Assembly: GCF_028618555.1 (NCBI RefSeq)
Contig: NZ_JAQITD010000008.1
Location: 1 to 64,000 of the forward strand
Direction: 5' to 3'
Source of the DNA: Bartonella sp. CM31XJBT
Lineage (GTDB): Bacteria; Pseudomonadota; Alphaproteobacteria; Rhizobiales; Rhizobiaceae
DNA: 64,000 bases
The notes beneath the pieces were generated by a model. The model worked only from the letters and a program-made list of their open reading frames with translations. It was not told the DNA's origin and searched no databases. Below are positions 30,162 through 39,549 of this stretch, piece by piece. Made by a program: the position numbers and the translations under genes. How positions within the stretch are numbered: the stretch's first letter is position 1; every line of letters begins with the position of its first letter.

Positions 30162-31295
30162 TTACATGGCAAAAGCCATTCCTTTTTCTCCATGTCTTTG
30201 TCTTTGTGGGCTGTGCTCTGGACTATTTTGTTCTTGTCCTCTTGCATGACGATGATGATGGTGGTGTCTGTGTTCTGCTTCTCTTTCTGGACTTTCTTGT
30301 CTTTGACCTCTTTCTCTTTCATGCTCCCGTGTAAACTGTTTATGGAGCTTTTGTGCCGTATGTATATGCCTCTCAAGAGCTGAGCAAAGGGGAGAAAAAC
30401 TCTCTTCAGCTTCTCTGCGGCTTGGAGACTTTACACCAAGTATTTTGTGACCTGCAAGCTTACCAGCGCTTTCAGGATTTTCTGCAAGGCCCCATAAGAT
30501 TTGCTCTGCATTTTGAGGATCGTCAAGAATTTTAGCAAGGTGGTCATTCAAAGCATGTTCGTTACCATAAACAACTCTGCACCACTCTTGCGTTTCTCTC
30601 ACACCATATTGAAAGTCTACGTTTTTTAAAAGCCTTGTTGTAACCACATCTTTTTGGGTTCTGGGAGGAGAGATTCTGCCTCCTCCAACGCCTTGATAGA
30701 TGGGATTTTCTAGTTGTTCAGACTCTTGCCCGCCTTCAGCCCCCATGCCAACCGTTGTATAGACAGATTCGAGTGGTCTTTGGGGAGAGAGCTCACCACG
30801 TTCACCAAACTCAAGCTCTGCATAGAGATGTTCCGGTTCTTGGCGGTGTCCTCCACCCTGTGCTCCTCCACCAATTGTGTCATAGGGTGTTTGCCAACCT
30901 TGCGCTTCCAAGTCCGTTATTTTATAGGGGTCTACGAGTCTGTTGGTGCGTCGCCCATCACTTGGTCTTCCACCAAGTCTGTCATAGGGATTTCCTAGTG
31001 GCTGTTGGGGAGCATAGATCGTTTCTGCTGGTTGTTGAAGTGTGTATTGTTGTTGGTTGCGCTGTTCTTTGGGTGGTTTATTAACCTTTGCGTAGAGGTC
31101 TTCTACATTAGGAGATCCTAGGTTTTGTTGGTCAAGTGGCTTTTTGGGAGCAAAGACCGTTTCTGGTGGTTGTTGAAGTGTATAGTGTTGTGGGTTGCGC
31201 TGTTCTTTGGGTGGTTTATTAACCTTGGCGTAGAGGGGGTCTTGGCTCTGGGGTTGTGGGTTCTGGGGGGCTGGTTGTGGGTGACTTTTTTTCAT
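30162..31295 (-). CDS. Bep effector: tyrosine-repeat N-terminus plus one BID domain
   Basis: A 377-residue protein. Residues 15-105 are a tandem repeat of about 46 residues whose units start DPLYAKVNKPPKEQRN and EDLYAKVNKPPKEQRN. The second tyrosine site is ETVFAPKKP in unit 1 (Tyr replaced by Phe) and ETIYAPQQP in unit 2. More tyrosine motifs follow: NPYDRLG, TPYDTIG, HLYAEL, SVYTTVG and NPIYQGVGG. The BID domain is at about 220-325 (YGNEHALNDHLAKIL, LAGHKILGVKSPSRREAEES). The tail ends QRHGEKGMAFAM. The motif set resembles BepD, which docks host c-Abl/STAT3; the assignment is by analogy, so no symbol is given. Confidence 0.85.
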   Translation of the reverse strand: MKKSHPQPAPQNPQPQSQDPLYAKVNKPPKEQRNPQHYTLQQPPETVFAPKKPLDQQNLGSPNVEDLYAKVNKPPKEQRNQQQYTLQQPAETIYAPQQPLGNPYDRLGGRPSDGRRTNRLVDPYKITDLEAQGWQTPYDTIGGGAQGGGHRQEPEHLYAELEFGERGELSPQRPLESVYTTVGMGAEGGQESEQLENPIYQGVGGGRISPPRTQKDVVTTRLLKNVDFQYGVRETQEWCRVVYGNEHALNDHLAKILDDPQNAEQILWGLAENPESAGKLAGHKILGVKSPSRREAEESFSPLCSALERHIHTAQKLHKQFTREHERERGQRQESPEREAEHRHHHHHRHARGQEQNSPEHSPQRQRHGEKGMAFAM

Positions 31296-31603
31296 GGCTG
31301 TTTCCTTTCAATATTTTTAGAAAACCTCTTTGGCGCATTCCCCATTTTTTGATAACAACTTTAGGATAAGGTAAGATATCAAATTAAATGACCTCCAAAG
31401 ATTTCGCGCTATTCATATTGATATATAGTGGACATTTATGTCTTTTATACAGTTTTTTTATGAAATATTATCAATAAGTTACATCAAATTACAGGATTCA
31501 TTTTTAGGACTATTTTTTGTACCATTTTAAAACAATTGGTGAGCGTAATGGAGATAAAATGATTTGCGTTAAGAGTTAGTTGGAAGGTAAAAGTTCACGC
31601 TTT
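31296..31603 (-). repeat. Shared bep intergenic module, copy 3
   Basis: Third copy of the module, with the ttttatacagttttttt and tatcaataagtta strings. The terminal hairpin is degenerate here (ttggtgagcgtaa versus ttgcgttaag, about 31540-31573), so this copy is probably the older one. Confidence 0.6.
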
Positions 31604-33202
31604 TTAGCCGGTAAGAGCAAGCGATGAAGAGCGACTAACTTTCAAGCTGCGGGCTTGACATTGTGCTTCTTGGGTGTTCTTTACAGTATTCGCAATTTCT
31701 TTTGCTTTGCTTTCCGATGTCCCAAGGAGGCACGCTAGTCTGGTATGATCTTTTTCTTGTATGGCTTTACGCTCTTCTGAGGATAGACGATTGTGTAGTT
31801 GGCGCGAAAAGTGATGGAGTTCTTGTCGTAGTGTTGGAGAATGCAATAAAGCTTCCTTTTGTTGTTCTCTTGGTAAGGTAAAAAGGTTTTGTAAATTTTT
31901 TCCAGGTGTTTCGACAGTGTGACTCAGTCGATTTTGTTCTCTTTGATGTTGCTCTAAAATTTCTTCTTTTGTTTGTTGTGTTATTGTGGCATAATTTTTA
32001 AGGGCTTGGCTGAGTTGTGGAGCAGTTTGTTCCGCCAGTCTGCGATTTGGGCTTTTCATGTCAAGTATTTTTCTCCCTGCAAGTTTAGAAATTGATTGAG
32101 GGTTTTGTAAAATTTCATCAGCAAATTGATTTCCTAAGCTTGGATCAGCCGTTAAGATATCTATTTTTGTATTTAAGGCGTGGATTTTACCATAAACGAG
32201 TTTTGATAAATTTTTGATTTCTTTTCGGCATGCTTCAACATAAGCGTCATTTGAAATCTTTGTGAATAACTCTTCATGGGTGAGAGATTCTAATGTTTCT
32301 TTTGGGATCAATATTTCTTTTACATTTTGAACGTTGTTTTTTTGAAAGCAGAGGCGAGTACCGTTTTGTAATGTTTTGACGAGTTCTGGGGGGAGATCAT
32401 CTTTGTGGCCGACGACGAAAGCACCCTCTACTTCCATGACAAAACCTTCTGCTGAAAAACCTCTAAAGACGCCTTCGTAGGTTACATCTTCTTTTGTTGC
32501 AACAACAACACGATTGTTAATTTCATCCAGTCCCGCGTTTCTCATTTGGGAGATGAATTCTTTTAAAACAAGGGATTTTTGCGGATGTGTGATATCTTCA
32601 AAAAGATCTTTCATCGGTTGGGGATTGCCATATTGCACGGCTTCAATACAAGCTGCTGTCATGCGTCCTTTTGTGATGAAAGAAAAGTCAATGGTATGTC
32701 CTGCGGCTTGTCCAAGTTTTTCCATAAACATTCGATTGACGCGCCCATTCCCTTTTCTAAAAGGATGTGCGTGCTCGAGCGCCATAAAAACTTCTGCGGC
32801 ATTTTCAGCAAATTCTTGGCGCGATAAACCTTTTAAATTGTTCTTCTCATTAAGTGTTTTTTCGAGTTGTTTTAGTTGTTTTTGAATCTGCGGTCCGATA
32901 GCAAAAGGAACTTCATAACCTTTGGGACGCATCGCCGGCATATGGGCAGTGGTGCCGTCTTCAAATGTAAAGGATGTATCGCGGGTTTTTCCAGCCCATT
33001 CAAAAGTTTTGTGGAAGAGGCTCCAGTGGATTAGTTTTAGATAGGAAGCATCAAATTTTTGTGGAAGTGGTTCGTGGCGAAAATTGACGGCTTCTCTGGC
33101 GGTATCATGAGCACAGCGTTCATACAGTTTTTTGGGGTCTTTTATGCCATATTTATTTTTGAGTGTTGGGGTACCTTTATATAGATAATTTTGCTCTAAC
33201 AT
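31604..33202 (-). CDS. bepC: Effector BepC: FIC-OB-BID with non-canonical lysine FIC motif
   Basis: A 532-residue protein, the same size I recall for B. henselae BepC. The FIC domain is at about residues 15-215 with HPFRKGNGRVNR at 146-157. H146 is kept but K150 replaces the acidic residue that binds the ATP-linked metal, so AMP transfer is not expected. The OB fold is at about 230-285 and BID at 300-410, and the tail ends SRSSSLALTG. BepC is reported to recruit the RhoA activator GEF-H1 to the host plasma membrane, causing stress fibres without needing FIC catalysis. The gene overlaps the small upstream frame (atgttag), with an aggaga site. Identity is strong from motif, length and position after virD4. 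Confidence 0.92.
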   Translation of the reverse strand: MLEQNYLYKGTPTLKNKYGIKDPKKLYERCAHDTAREAVNFRHEPLPQKFDASYLKLIHWSLFHKTFEWAGKTRDTSFTFEDGTTAHMPAMRPKGYEVPFAIGPQIQKQLKQLEKTLNEKNNLKGLSRQEFAENAAEVFMALEHAHPFRKGNGRVNRMFMEKLGQAAGHTIDFSFITKGRMTAACIEAVQYGNPQPMKDLFEDITHPQKSLVLKEFISQMRNAGLDEINNRVVVATKEDVTYEGVFRGFSAEGFVMEVEGAFVVGHKDDLPPELVKTLQNGTRLCFQKNNVQNVKEILIPKETLESLTHEELFTKISNDAYVEACRKEIKNLSKLVYGKIHALNTKIDILTADPSLGNQFADEILQNPQSISKLAGRKILDMKSPNRRLAEQTAPQLSQALKNYATITQQTKEEILEQHQREQNRLSHTVETPGKNLQNLFTLPREQQKEALLHSPTLRQELHHFSRQLHNRLSSEERKAIQEKDHTRLACLLGTSESKAKEIANTVKNTQEAQCQARSLKVSRSSSLALTG

Positions 33203-33417
33203 ATAATCTCTCCTAAGTAGGTAGGGTGGTGGTTGATGAGCGTCTTAAACGCTGCATGTGAAAAATTCCCCTTCGCGTATTCTTTTGAGATTTTGGTTGT
33301 TATGAGAGAAAGCACTTTTCCCTCTAGTGTATAGATAGTTGTAGCAATCGTTTTGTGATACTTTTGAAAGGTTTTTGGTGTAAGAGATGCAAAATGTTCT
33401 GTTATGATTGTTTTCAT
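33196..33417 (-). CDS. Degenerate FIC antitoxin partner of bepC
   Basis: A 73-residue protein translationally coupled to bepC (7-base overlap). Its C-terminal part, SKEYAKGNFSHAAFKTLINHH, is similar to the BiaA-type antitoxin upstream of bepA (LEEYAKGNISLEEFNTLMDN), so both belong to the VbhA-like class I FIC antitoxin family. The inhibitory helix motif [S/T]xxxE[G/N] is YTLEG here with isoleucine at the Ser/Thr position, so it looks eroded. This fits a toxin partner that no longer needs inhibition. The ribosome site is weak. Confidence 0.7.
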   Translation of the reverse strand: MKTIITEHFASLTPKTFQKYHKTIATTIYTLEGKVLSLITTKISKEYAKGNFSHAAFKTLINHHPTYLGEIIC

Positions 33418-34009
33418 GCCTATTTTCTTTTTTCATTTATTTTTGAAAAGTTTTTCTGATGGTTCCTTTGTTTATTACCTTGTGCTGTAAAATACTGGTA
33501 TTGAGGGCCTTGATATGAATCCCATGAGTAGTTAGAAAATGAATTTTCTACAAATTGACTTTGGGTAAAATCTTCGTTCTTTGAGGTGTAAGGAAGAGGT
33601 CAAAAAGAAAAATGTTGCTTAAAATTGTTGTTTTTTTCCTTTAACAAAGTTGTTTGCAAGAGCGCTTTGATGAGGGGCGTGGATATGGCGGGTGCGATCG
33701 CTCTTGGTTAGCGGATGGTGCTGGTACTTTTCATACACAGTACTCAGATTGGTGAATCTATGGGTAAAAGCAGTTATCAAGAATTTTTCTCCATTATGTT
33801 TTTCTTACTGCTCCATATGAATATCTTGCCATACGAACATCTTGTTTGTGTATTTTTGCAACAAAATGTTTTTTATTTTGTATTGTTGCTCTTATTGTAT
33901 TGCGCTGCTCTAAGATCCATAAGAGAGAAAACTCTTTCTTTGGTTGGGAGAAAAGCCTTTTTCAGCGCTTTATCACTAAAATAGAACACTTTATGATATC
34001 GTAAAGGGG
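33418..34009. other. Intergenic DNA between bepC unit and the virD4 remnant
   Basis: Roughly 600 bases with no supported gene. In B. henselae the corresponding place holds bepB; no FIC motif is visible here, so that gene appears absent or decayed past recognition. It should contain the promoter of the antitoxin-bepC pair. Confidence 0.4.
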
Positions 34010-34235
34010 GAAAAGCTTGTATAAGAATGATTTATTCATTTTGATGTATATCTTAAATGTTTTTTGGGAAAAAATCGATGTTCTTGAGTGTGGGTGTTTT
34101 GAGAGTTCTTGTCTCAAAGATCAATCTTTTGTTTTTCTTAAGTCTTGATATTGGGGATTAGCGTTGTGAAATGTTTTTGGTTGTTTGTAGGGGATAAATT
34201 ATACACAAAAAGCTTTGTAGGAATGTATTTGCAGA
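34010..34235 (-). pseudogene. Decayed partial copy of virD4 3' region
   Basis: Strings such as cttgtataagaatgattta, ttcattttgatg and gttgtgaaatgtttttgg follow the same order and spacing as cttgcataagaataattt, ttcatcttgacg and cgttctgaaatgtctttgg near the 3' end of intact virD4 (about 34588-34775). Frames are destroyed. It is a relic of a duplicated virD4 end just downstream of the working gene. Confidence 0.55.
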
Positions 34236-34483
34236 CTTTCCCAAGTGGAGATGTTGGTTTAGTTATAGGTGATTTGAGGGGGTGGTATTTTTATAAAGAT
34301 GATGGGCGCTGGTAAAACGATACACAAAATACAAAAAGGAAAAAACACGGATTTTTTTATCATGTTTTCCTTATATGTGTGAGGAAGCGTTCAAAAACTT
34401 TTTGTTAACGGGTTTTTAAAAAATAGAAATCTATGTTGTTTTTGTGGTTGTTCTTTTCATAGTCAAGATCTCATAATAGGAGG

Positions 34484-36400
34484 TTAGTTTTTCTTTTGTG
34501 GGGCAAAGCGGTTTTTTGCAGCTGCGGCTAACATTTCTTTTCTTCTGAAATAAATGGCGCGACCACATCGCAAAGGGGGGTGTCCTTGCATAAGAATAAT
34601 TTGTTCATCTTGACGCATTTCTTGAATAACTTCATGGGGTAAAATCAGGGCTCTTTGTTGGTAATTGACGTTGTATGAACTCTTTCCTAAGGATAAGCCT
34701 CTTGATTTGCTTGTTCCGGTGACTTCAACGGTCATTTGGCCACAGCGTTCTGAAATGTCTTTGGCTGTTTGGAGGTCTTTAATGGCAGCATAGCTGACAA
34801 AAGAGCAGCTTTCAAACCATGAGCGTGCTCCGGCTTCTCCAAAGTGATTGACCAACTGACCAGAGGATTGATAAAAAAGCATTAAGGATGTACCGTATTT
34901 ACGTCCACGATCGCGTGCTTCTTCTAAAATATTCATATAGCCTAGAAGATCAACTTCATCTAAGACAAATAAAACACGCTTTTTATAGTTACCGTCTGCT
35001 GTAACCATGGCATTGAGAAAGGCGCCAATAATCACACGTCCAATAGCTGGATAACTGTTTAAAATGCTTGCGGGGAGATTGAGAAAAACATCTGTATTGC
35101 CATTTGCAATATCTGAGGAAAAAAAATCATCTCCGCAGACAAGATCTGCGTAATTGGACAAAGAAAGCCATTGGGTGTCTTTTGAGGCGGTTGTATAGAC
35201 TCCTGAAAAGGTTTGTTCTGCCATTTCTGTAAAAATACCAACCATTTCACGAATAAAAGGAGAAGGTGTTGTTTCTTGAATCATGCGTAATTGATTAACA
35301 ACAGCTGTTTCTGATTGAGAGAGAATGCCACGCAATGTTTTTAAATTGCGTTCGCTGTCTTCATATTCATCAGAAAATACAACGTGAGCAAGAAGAGCTG
35401 TTAATAAATTATGGGCTTGTGTCGAGAAATATTCTGCTGAAGAATTGTCTGATTTTTTATCTGTAAGGAGCAACTTGGAAAAGCTTACAATATTCGCTTC
35501 GCGTTGTGTGCGTGGTACGCTGTCGTCTAAAAGCCAATCGATGACATTAAAATTTTTTGTTAAAAATGAATTGGGATCGAGAACAATGACATTTCTATTC
35601 CCCATCTTTTGACGCGCAAATTTGACCATTGGGGCAACTTCTGTTGAAGGATCAAGACAAACAATAGACCCTGGATAGGTTAAACACGTAGGAACTACTG
35701 TACTTGTGGTTTTATAGCCACCAGAACCAGCAAAAAAGATCATATGAGTTGAACCAAAATCAAGATTAAAGGTTAGCAAAGGGGCTGTTCCCCCCTTTCC
35801 CCATGTTGTTTTATTGCCAGGCGCAAAGGGAATTTTGCACACATTATCTTGATCAACACGGTATCTTTCACCCACAACAATTTGCCCATTGGCAGGAAAG
35901 ATTTTTGCTGCCTCTCTTAAATTCATCCAAGAGGCCTCACCAAAAACACCTTTTTTTGCACGCTTGACCTTATTTTTAGGTGGAGAGGTTGTTATGAATT
36001 GAATGATGGAAAGAAAACCACCAATGATGATGCCAAAGACAACCATGGGGTCCATGAATTGAAGCGCATAGCTCCACGTTATTCCTTGTTGGCCAACATA
36101 GGGACTTAAACGTTTTATTTCACCACCAATATAGTAAAGAGCAGTTGTTCCAAAAAAAACAACGGAGACAAAAGTGATTATTTTACGTAAGTGCAGTTTT
36201 TGCGACAGACTATACAACAATGAAACAGCAGCCGTTAGTGCTAAGACTAATAAAGGCTCAGAACGAAGAGTCCAATAAATTTGATCGCTCTTTAGTCCAT
36301 TTGTTATTAACAGTAAAAAATGAGGGACAAGGAATATCGTTAAAGCACCTAAAGCGATTGGTGTTAAAATAAGTACCATTTGTGTTTTGGTATATTTCAT
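34484..36400 (-). CDS. virD4: Type IV secretion coupling protein VirD4
   Basis: A 638-residue inner-membrane ATPase that receives Bep substrates through their BID-tail signal and hands them to the VirB channel. About four hydrophobic segments are in the first 140 residues. The Walker A is GSGGYKTTS at about 225-233 and Walker B LFVLDEVDLLG near 445. TraG/VirD4 features such as CLDPSTEVAP and DRGRKYGTSLMLFYQSSGQL follow. Complete. It lies downstream of bepA, with bepC beyond it, the order known from Bartonella. Confidence 0.95.
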   Translation of the reverse strand: MKYTKTQMVLILTPIALGALTIFLVPHFLLLITNGLKSDQIYWTLRSEPLLVLALTAAVSLLYSLSQKLHLRKIITFVSVVFFGTTALYYIGGEIKRLSPYVGQQGITWSYALQFMDPMVVFGIIIGGFLSIIQFITTSPPKNKVKRAKKGVFGEASWMNLREAAKIFPANGQIVVGERYRVDQDNVCKIPFAPGNKTTWGKGGTAPLLTFNLDFGSTHMIFFAGSGGYKTTSTVVPTCLTYPGSIVCLDPSTEVAPMVKFARQKMGNRNVIVLDPNSFLTKNFNVIDWLLDDSVPRTQREANIVSFSKLLLTDKKSDNSSAEYFSTQAHNLLTALLAHVVFSDEYEDSERNLKTLRGILSQSETAVVNQLRMIQETTPSPFIREMVGIFTEMAEQTFSGVYTTASKDTQWLSLSNYADLVCGDDFFSSDIANGNTDVFLNLPASILNSYPAIGRVIIGAFLNAMVTADGNYKKRVLFVLDEVDLLGYMNILEEARDRGRKYGTSLMLFYQSSGQLVNHFGEAGARSWFESCSFVSYAAIKDLQTAKDISERCGQMTVEVTGTSKSRGLSLGKSSYNVNYQQRALILPHEVIQEMRQDEQIILMQGHPPLRCGRAIYFRRKEMLAAAAKNRFAPQKKN

Positions 36401-36555
36401 TGTATTTTACTCTCAATTCTATCAGAATATGTTGCGAAATGCTCTTTTTCAGGTACGTGATATTAACTCTCATCTCTTTTTGCAAAGGTGCAGATAACGC
36501 CAAACAGTTTTCGTTTATGAGCCTTTCTCATCAAGGAGGAAGGTTTTATCCATTC

Positions 36556-38187
36556 TTAGCAGGCCATAGCGAATGCTTTGGAATGGCGCATTGTGCATAT
36601 TTGTGCTTGCTGATGTACTTCTTTGGTTTGCTTAATAATTTGTGTAATTTGTTTGGCTTTATTTTCTGATACACCAATGCTTTGAGCCAGTGTTTCATAA
36701 TCATTATTTTGAACTGCTTTATGTTCATTTGGTGAAAGACGGGTGTTGATCTTTTTTACAAAGTTGCTAAGCTCTTTTTGACATAAAGGATTTTTTGCTA
36801 AAGCTTCCTGCTGTAATTCTTTTGGCAAGGCGAAGAGATCTTGCAAGCTTTGACTTGGCATTTCTATTGTTTTTGCAAGGCGACTTTGTTCTGTTGCATG
36901 TTCTTGCGTGATTTCCTTTTCAGCATATTTTACAGCATACGCGAAATTTGCAACGGCAGTACAGAGCATACCAATATGATTTTTAGCGTTTGCACGTGCC
37001 TGATTTTGTAGTCCACATAAACTGAAACCTGCAAGACGAGAAACAGAGCTCGGTGCCCTTTCAATCTTGTTGGCGAGCTGTTGGCCTAAGCTTGGATTTT
37101 TGATGATTTCTACCATCTGTTTGTCTAATGTTTTTGTATTACCATAAACAATTTTTGACAGTTTCTGGACCTGTTTTAGGCTTACGTGGACACAGGCATC
37201 TTCTGCAACCATTTGGGCCGTTTCATTTTTTGTCAAAGGGGCTAATTTCTCTTCTGGAATGAGAATGCTTTCAAGCTCTTTTGTTTCGGGAACGGTAAAG
37301 GTAAATTTATCACCGGGTTTTAATGTTTTGAGTTGTTCTGGTGTGAGATGTTCTTTATTGCCGATAATGTAAGCTCCTTTTACATTGCAGGCAAAGCTGT
37401 TAAGACCAGCACCTCTATAGGTGCCCGTGTAGGTTTCACCTTCCTTTGTGACCATAACAGGGCGATCATTCACACTACGCCCAAGTTCTTTCGTGTTGCT
37501 CATGAATTCCTTTAAAAGAGGTATTTTATTGGGATTAGAGATATCGTCAAACAGATGTTGCATTGGTTCTAGATTGTCATTTTGTATTGCTGCAACACTA
37601 GCAACCAACATGCGTTCTTTTGTAACCAGTGAAAAATCAAGCTGATGCCCTGCGGCTTTGGCAAGATTTTCAAAAAAGATCCGTTGTGTACGTCCGTTGC
37701 CTTCTCTAAAGGGGTGTGTATAGTTGAGAGAGGCAAATATTTTGGCTGCTTCATAAGCAAATTCTTTGCATGATAAATCCTGCAAATTATTTTTTTCGGC
37801 AAGCGTTTGATCTAATTTTTGTAAACCTTCTTGTAATTCGCTACCGACTGCAAAATTTGTTATTTTTTTCATTACTGGAGCGACGGCAGTAGTACCATCT
37901 TCAAATGTAAAGGGAACATTGCGGGTTTGTCCAGCCCATTCAAAGGTATTTTCAAATAGACATTGATGAATAAGGCATAGATAGGAGCTATCAAACTTTT
38001 CTGGTAAGGGGGCTTCACGCAGATTAACCATCGCTTTTGCTGAATCATGCGCACATCTTGCCGTAAAAGCGTCAAGGTTTGTTATTCCATATTTATTTTT
38101 TAATGTTTTGCTTTTAGGATACATATAATGTTCAGGGGAAGGCACTGTGGATGTCACATCTGTTTTTTTTAATTTTTCTTTTGGCAT
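36556..38187 (-). CDS. bepA: Effector BepA: FIC-OB-BID
   Basis: A 543-residue effector. The FIC domain covers about residues 25-225, with the flap TFEDGTTAVAP and the full motif HPFREGNGRTQR at 158-169, so it should be competent for AMP transfer. The OB fold is at about 238-305 and BID at 325-435 (YGNTKTLDKQMVEII, LAGFSLCGLQNQARANAK). A helical region and a tail ending SKAFAMAC follow. BepA of B. henselae raises host cAMP and blocks endothelial apoptosis through its BID domain. The ATG at 38187 follows aggaag, ten bases after the stop of its antitoxin. Position between virB11 and virD4 supports the identity. Confidence 0.92.
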   Translation of the reverse strand: MPKEKLKKTDVTSTVPSPEHYMYPKSKTLKNKYGITNLDAFTARCAHDSAKAMVNLREAPLPEKFDSSYLCLIHQCLFENTFEWAGQTRNVPFTFEDGTTAVAPVMKKITNFAVGSELQEGLQKLDQTLAEKNNLQDLSCKEFAYEAAKIFASLNYTHPFREGNGRTQRIFFENLAKAAGHQLDFSLVTKERMLVASVAAIQNDNLEPMQHLFDDISNPNKIPLLKEFMSNTKELGRSVNDRPVMVTKEGETYTGTYRGAGLNSFACNVKGAYIIGNKEHLTPEQLKTLKPGDKFTFTVPETKELESILIPEEKLAPLTKNETAQMVAEDACVHVSLKQVQKLSKIVYGNTKTLDKQMVEIIKNPSLGQQLANKIERAPSSVSRLAGFSLCGLQNQARANAKNHIGMLCTAVANFAYAVKYAEKEITQEHATEQSRLAKTIEMPSQSLQDLFALPKELQQEALAKNPLCQKELSNFVKKINTRLSPNEHKAVQNNDYETLAQSIGVSENKAKQITQIIKQTKEVHQQAQICTMRHSKAFAMAC

Positions 38188-38197
38188 TGTAGCTTCC

Positions 38198-38413
38198 TTA
38201 TAATGTCGTGTTGTCCATAAGAGTATTAAATTCCTCGAGTGAAATATTCCCCTTTGCGTATTCTTCTAAAATTTTCAACGTTTTGGAATGAAGCGCTATT
38301 CCCTCTATTGCATGGGTGCTGATGGCTGCTTCAACGGCTTCACGGCGTTTTTTCAATTCTTCTTCTGTCATCGATAAAAGATTTTCTCTGTTTTCTGTTT
38401 CTTTGGTTTTCAC
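38198..38413 (-). CDS. biaA: FIC antitoxin BiaA (VbhA-like)
   Basis: A 71-residue antitoxin with a GTG start at 38413 preceded by aagga. The inhibitory helix SMTEEELKKRREAVEAAIST runs into THAIEGIALHS, which contains the [S/T]xxxE[G/N] motif (T-HAI-E-G). Its glutamate blocks ATP gamma-phosphate placement in the partner FIC site. The tail LEEYAKGNISLEEF is the conserved second part. It is placed immediately before bepA, as expected for class I FIC pairs, keeping BepA harmless inside the bacterium. Confidence 0.85.
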   Translation of the reverse strand: MKTKETENRENLLSMTEEELKKRREAVEAAISTHAIEGIALHSKTLKILEEYAKGNISLEEFNTLMDNTTL

Positions 38414-38478
38414 GCATTTTTCCTTTTATTTGCAATCGTTTCTTTAAAAGAGCCTTTGGCAGCCGGTGTGATCTTCCT

Positions 38479-39549
38479 TTAGTCCCCTCCAAAGATGTTT
38501 CGTTGTTTGAAGGGATCGTAATAAATTTCTGTGACTTTAAATTTTCCTTCAATCCGTTTGCATTGGATGATGATATCAATCATTGAAATCAACAGTCCTC
38601 GAATATCATCACGTTCTAAATCACCACCGCCTTCACTTTCTTTGACCAAAAGGGTCATCTGCTCAAAGGCTGCAAGGGCTGTTGAGGCATGAACCGTTGT
38701 AATGGAGCCTGGATGACCTGAATTGACATTGCGGATATAATAAAAGGCTGTACCATCTCGAAGTTCTTGCAAAAGAATACGATCAGGACGCATCCGTAAA
38801 GATGATTCAAGCAACTCTTTGGGGCCAACGGAGGCTAAGCCTTGTCCATCTTTTGAATAGAACATTGAGACATGGTTAGGGTGTGGTATCACCAATTCTT
38901 GTGTGTCTTCGATGGTGATAATACGCTCTTCTTGAGGGATTTTTGCGATTAATGCTTTTGATAATGTTGTTTTACCCGAACCGGTTTTTCCCGCAATTAA
39001 AATATTTTTTTGGCATTCTACAGCTTGATTTAAAAAGGAGACAAAGTCTTTATTACAGTAGGCATGAGCTAAGTTATGCTCGATGATTTTGAGTTCGTTA
39101 AAACGAGAATGATAGTCATGCAAGGGCGTGAAAGATACCCGTTCACATAGCGAGAAGAGGCCCTTATTTGCGAGCTCTTCGAGAGAAAAACTCTGCGATG
39201 ACGGTTTACGAATTGTCATACTAATCGTGTCTTTTTCGACAGCGGGCGGAATGACAATTTGAATACGCTCATTGCCTGGTAGCGTTGCAGATAATATTGG
39301 GTTTTTGTCCGATATGTTTTGCTTGGAATAGGATGCGACAACTTTCGCAATCCCCATAAGCTCATTAAAAGAGAGAGCCGGAGCTTCTATTGTTTTCCAT
39401 CCATCAAACCCTTCAGTCATTACTTGATAGGGACGATTGATAACAATTTCAAAGAGACTATCATCTTTCAAAAAAGTACTGATGGGTTCAAGTTTTGTGA
39501 GAACAATCGCAACGGTTTCATCGCTCATGGTATGTAAGTTTGAGTTCAT
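38479..39549 (-). CDS. virB11: T4SS ATPase VirB11
   Basis: A 356-residue hexameric cytosolic/inner-membrane-associated traffic ATPase. Walker A is GKTGSGKT at 187-194, the Asp box ERIITIEDTQELVIP follows, then Walker B-like RPDRILLQELRDGTAFYYIR and the His box GHPGSITTVHAS. Complete length. The ATG at 39549 overlaps the virB10 stop (atga), so I keep this start over the internal MSDET. Last gene of the compact virB operon before biaA-bepA. Confidence 0.96.
   Translation of the reverse strand: MNSNLHTMSDETVAIVLTKLEPISTFLKDDSLFEIVINRPYQVMTEGFDGWKTIEAPALSFNELMGIAKVVASYSKQNISDKNPILSATLPGNERIQIVIPPAVEKDTISMTIRKPSSQSFSLEELANKGLFSLCERVSFTPLHDYHSRFNELKIIEHNLAHAYCNKDFVSFLNQAVECQKNILIAGKTGSGKTTLSKALIAKIPQEERIITIEDTQELVIPHPNHVSMFYSKDGQGLASVGPKELLESSLRMRPDRILLQELRDGTAFYYIRNVNSGHPGSITTVHASTALAAFEQMTLLVKESEGGGDLERDDIRGLLISMIDIIIQCKRIEGKFKVTEIYYDPFKQRNIFGGD

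Noticed and set aside
33418-34483. Possible remnant of bepB between bepC and virD4
   Set aside because: No FIC or BID motif could be read in any frame; only virD4-like debris was recognised.
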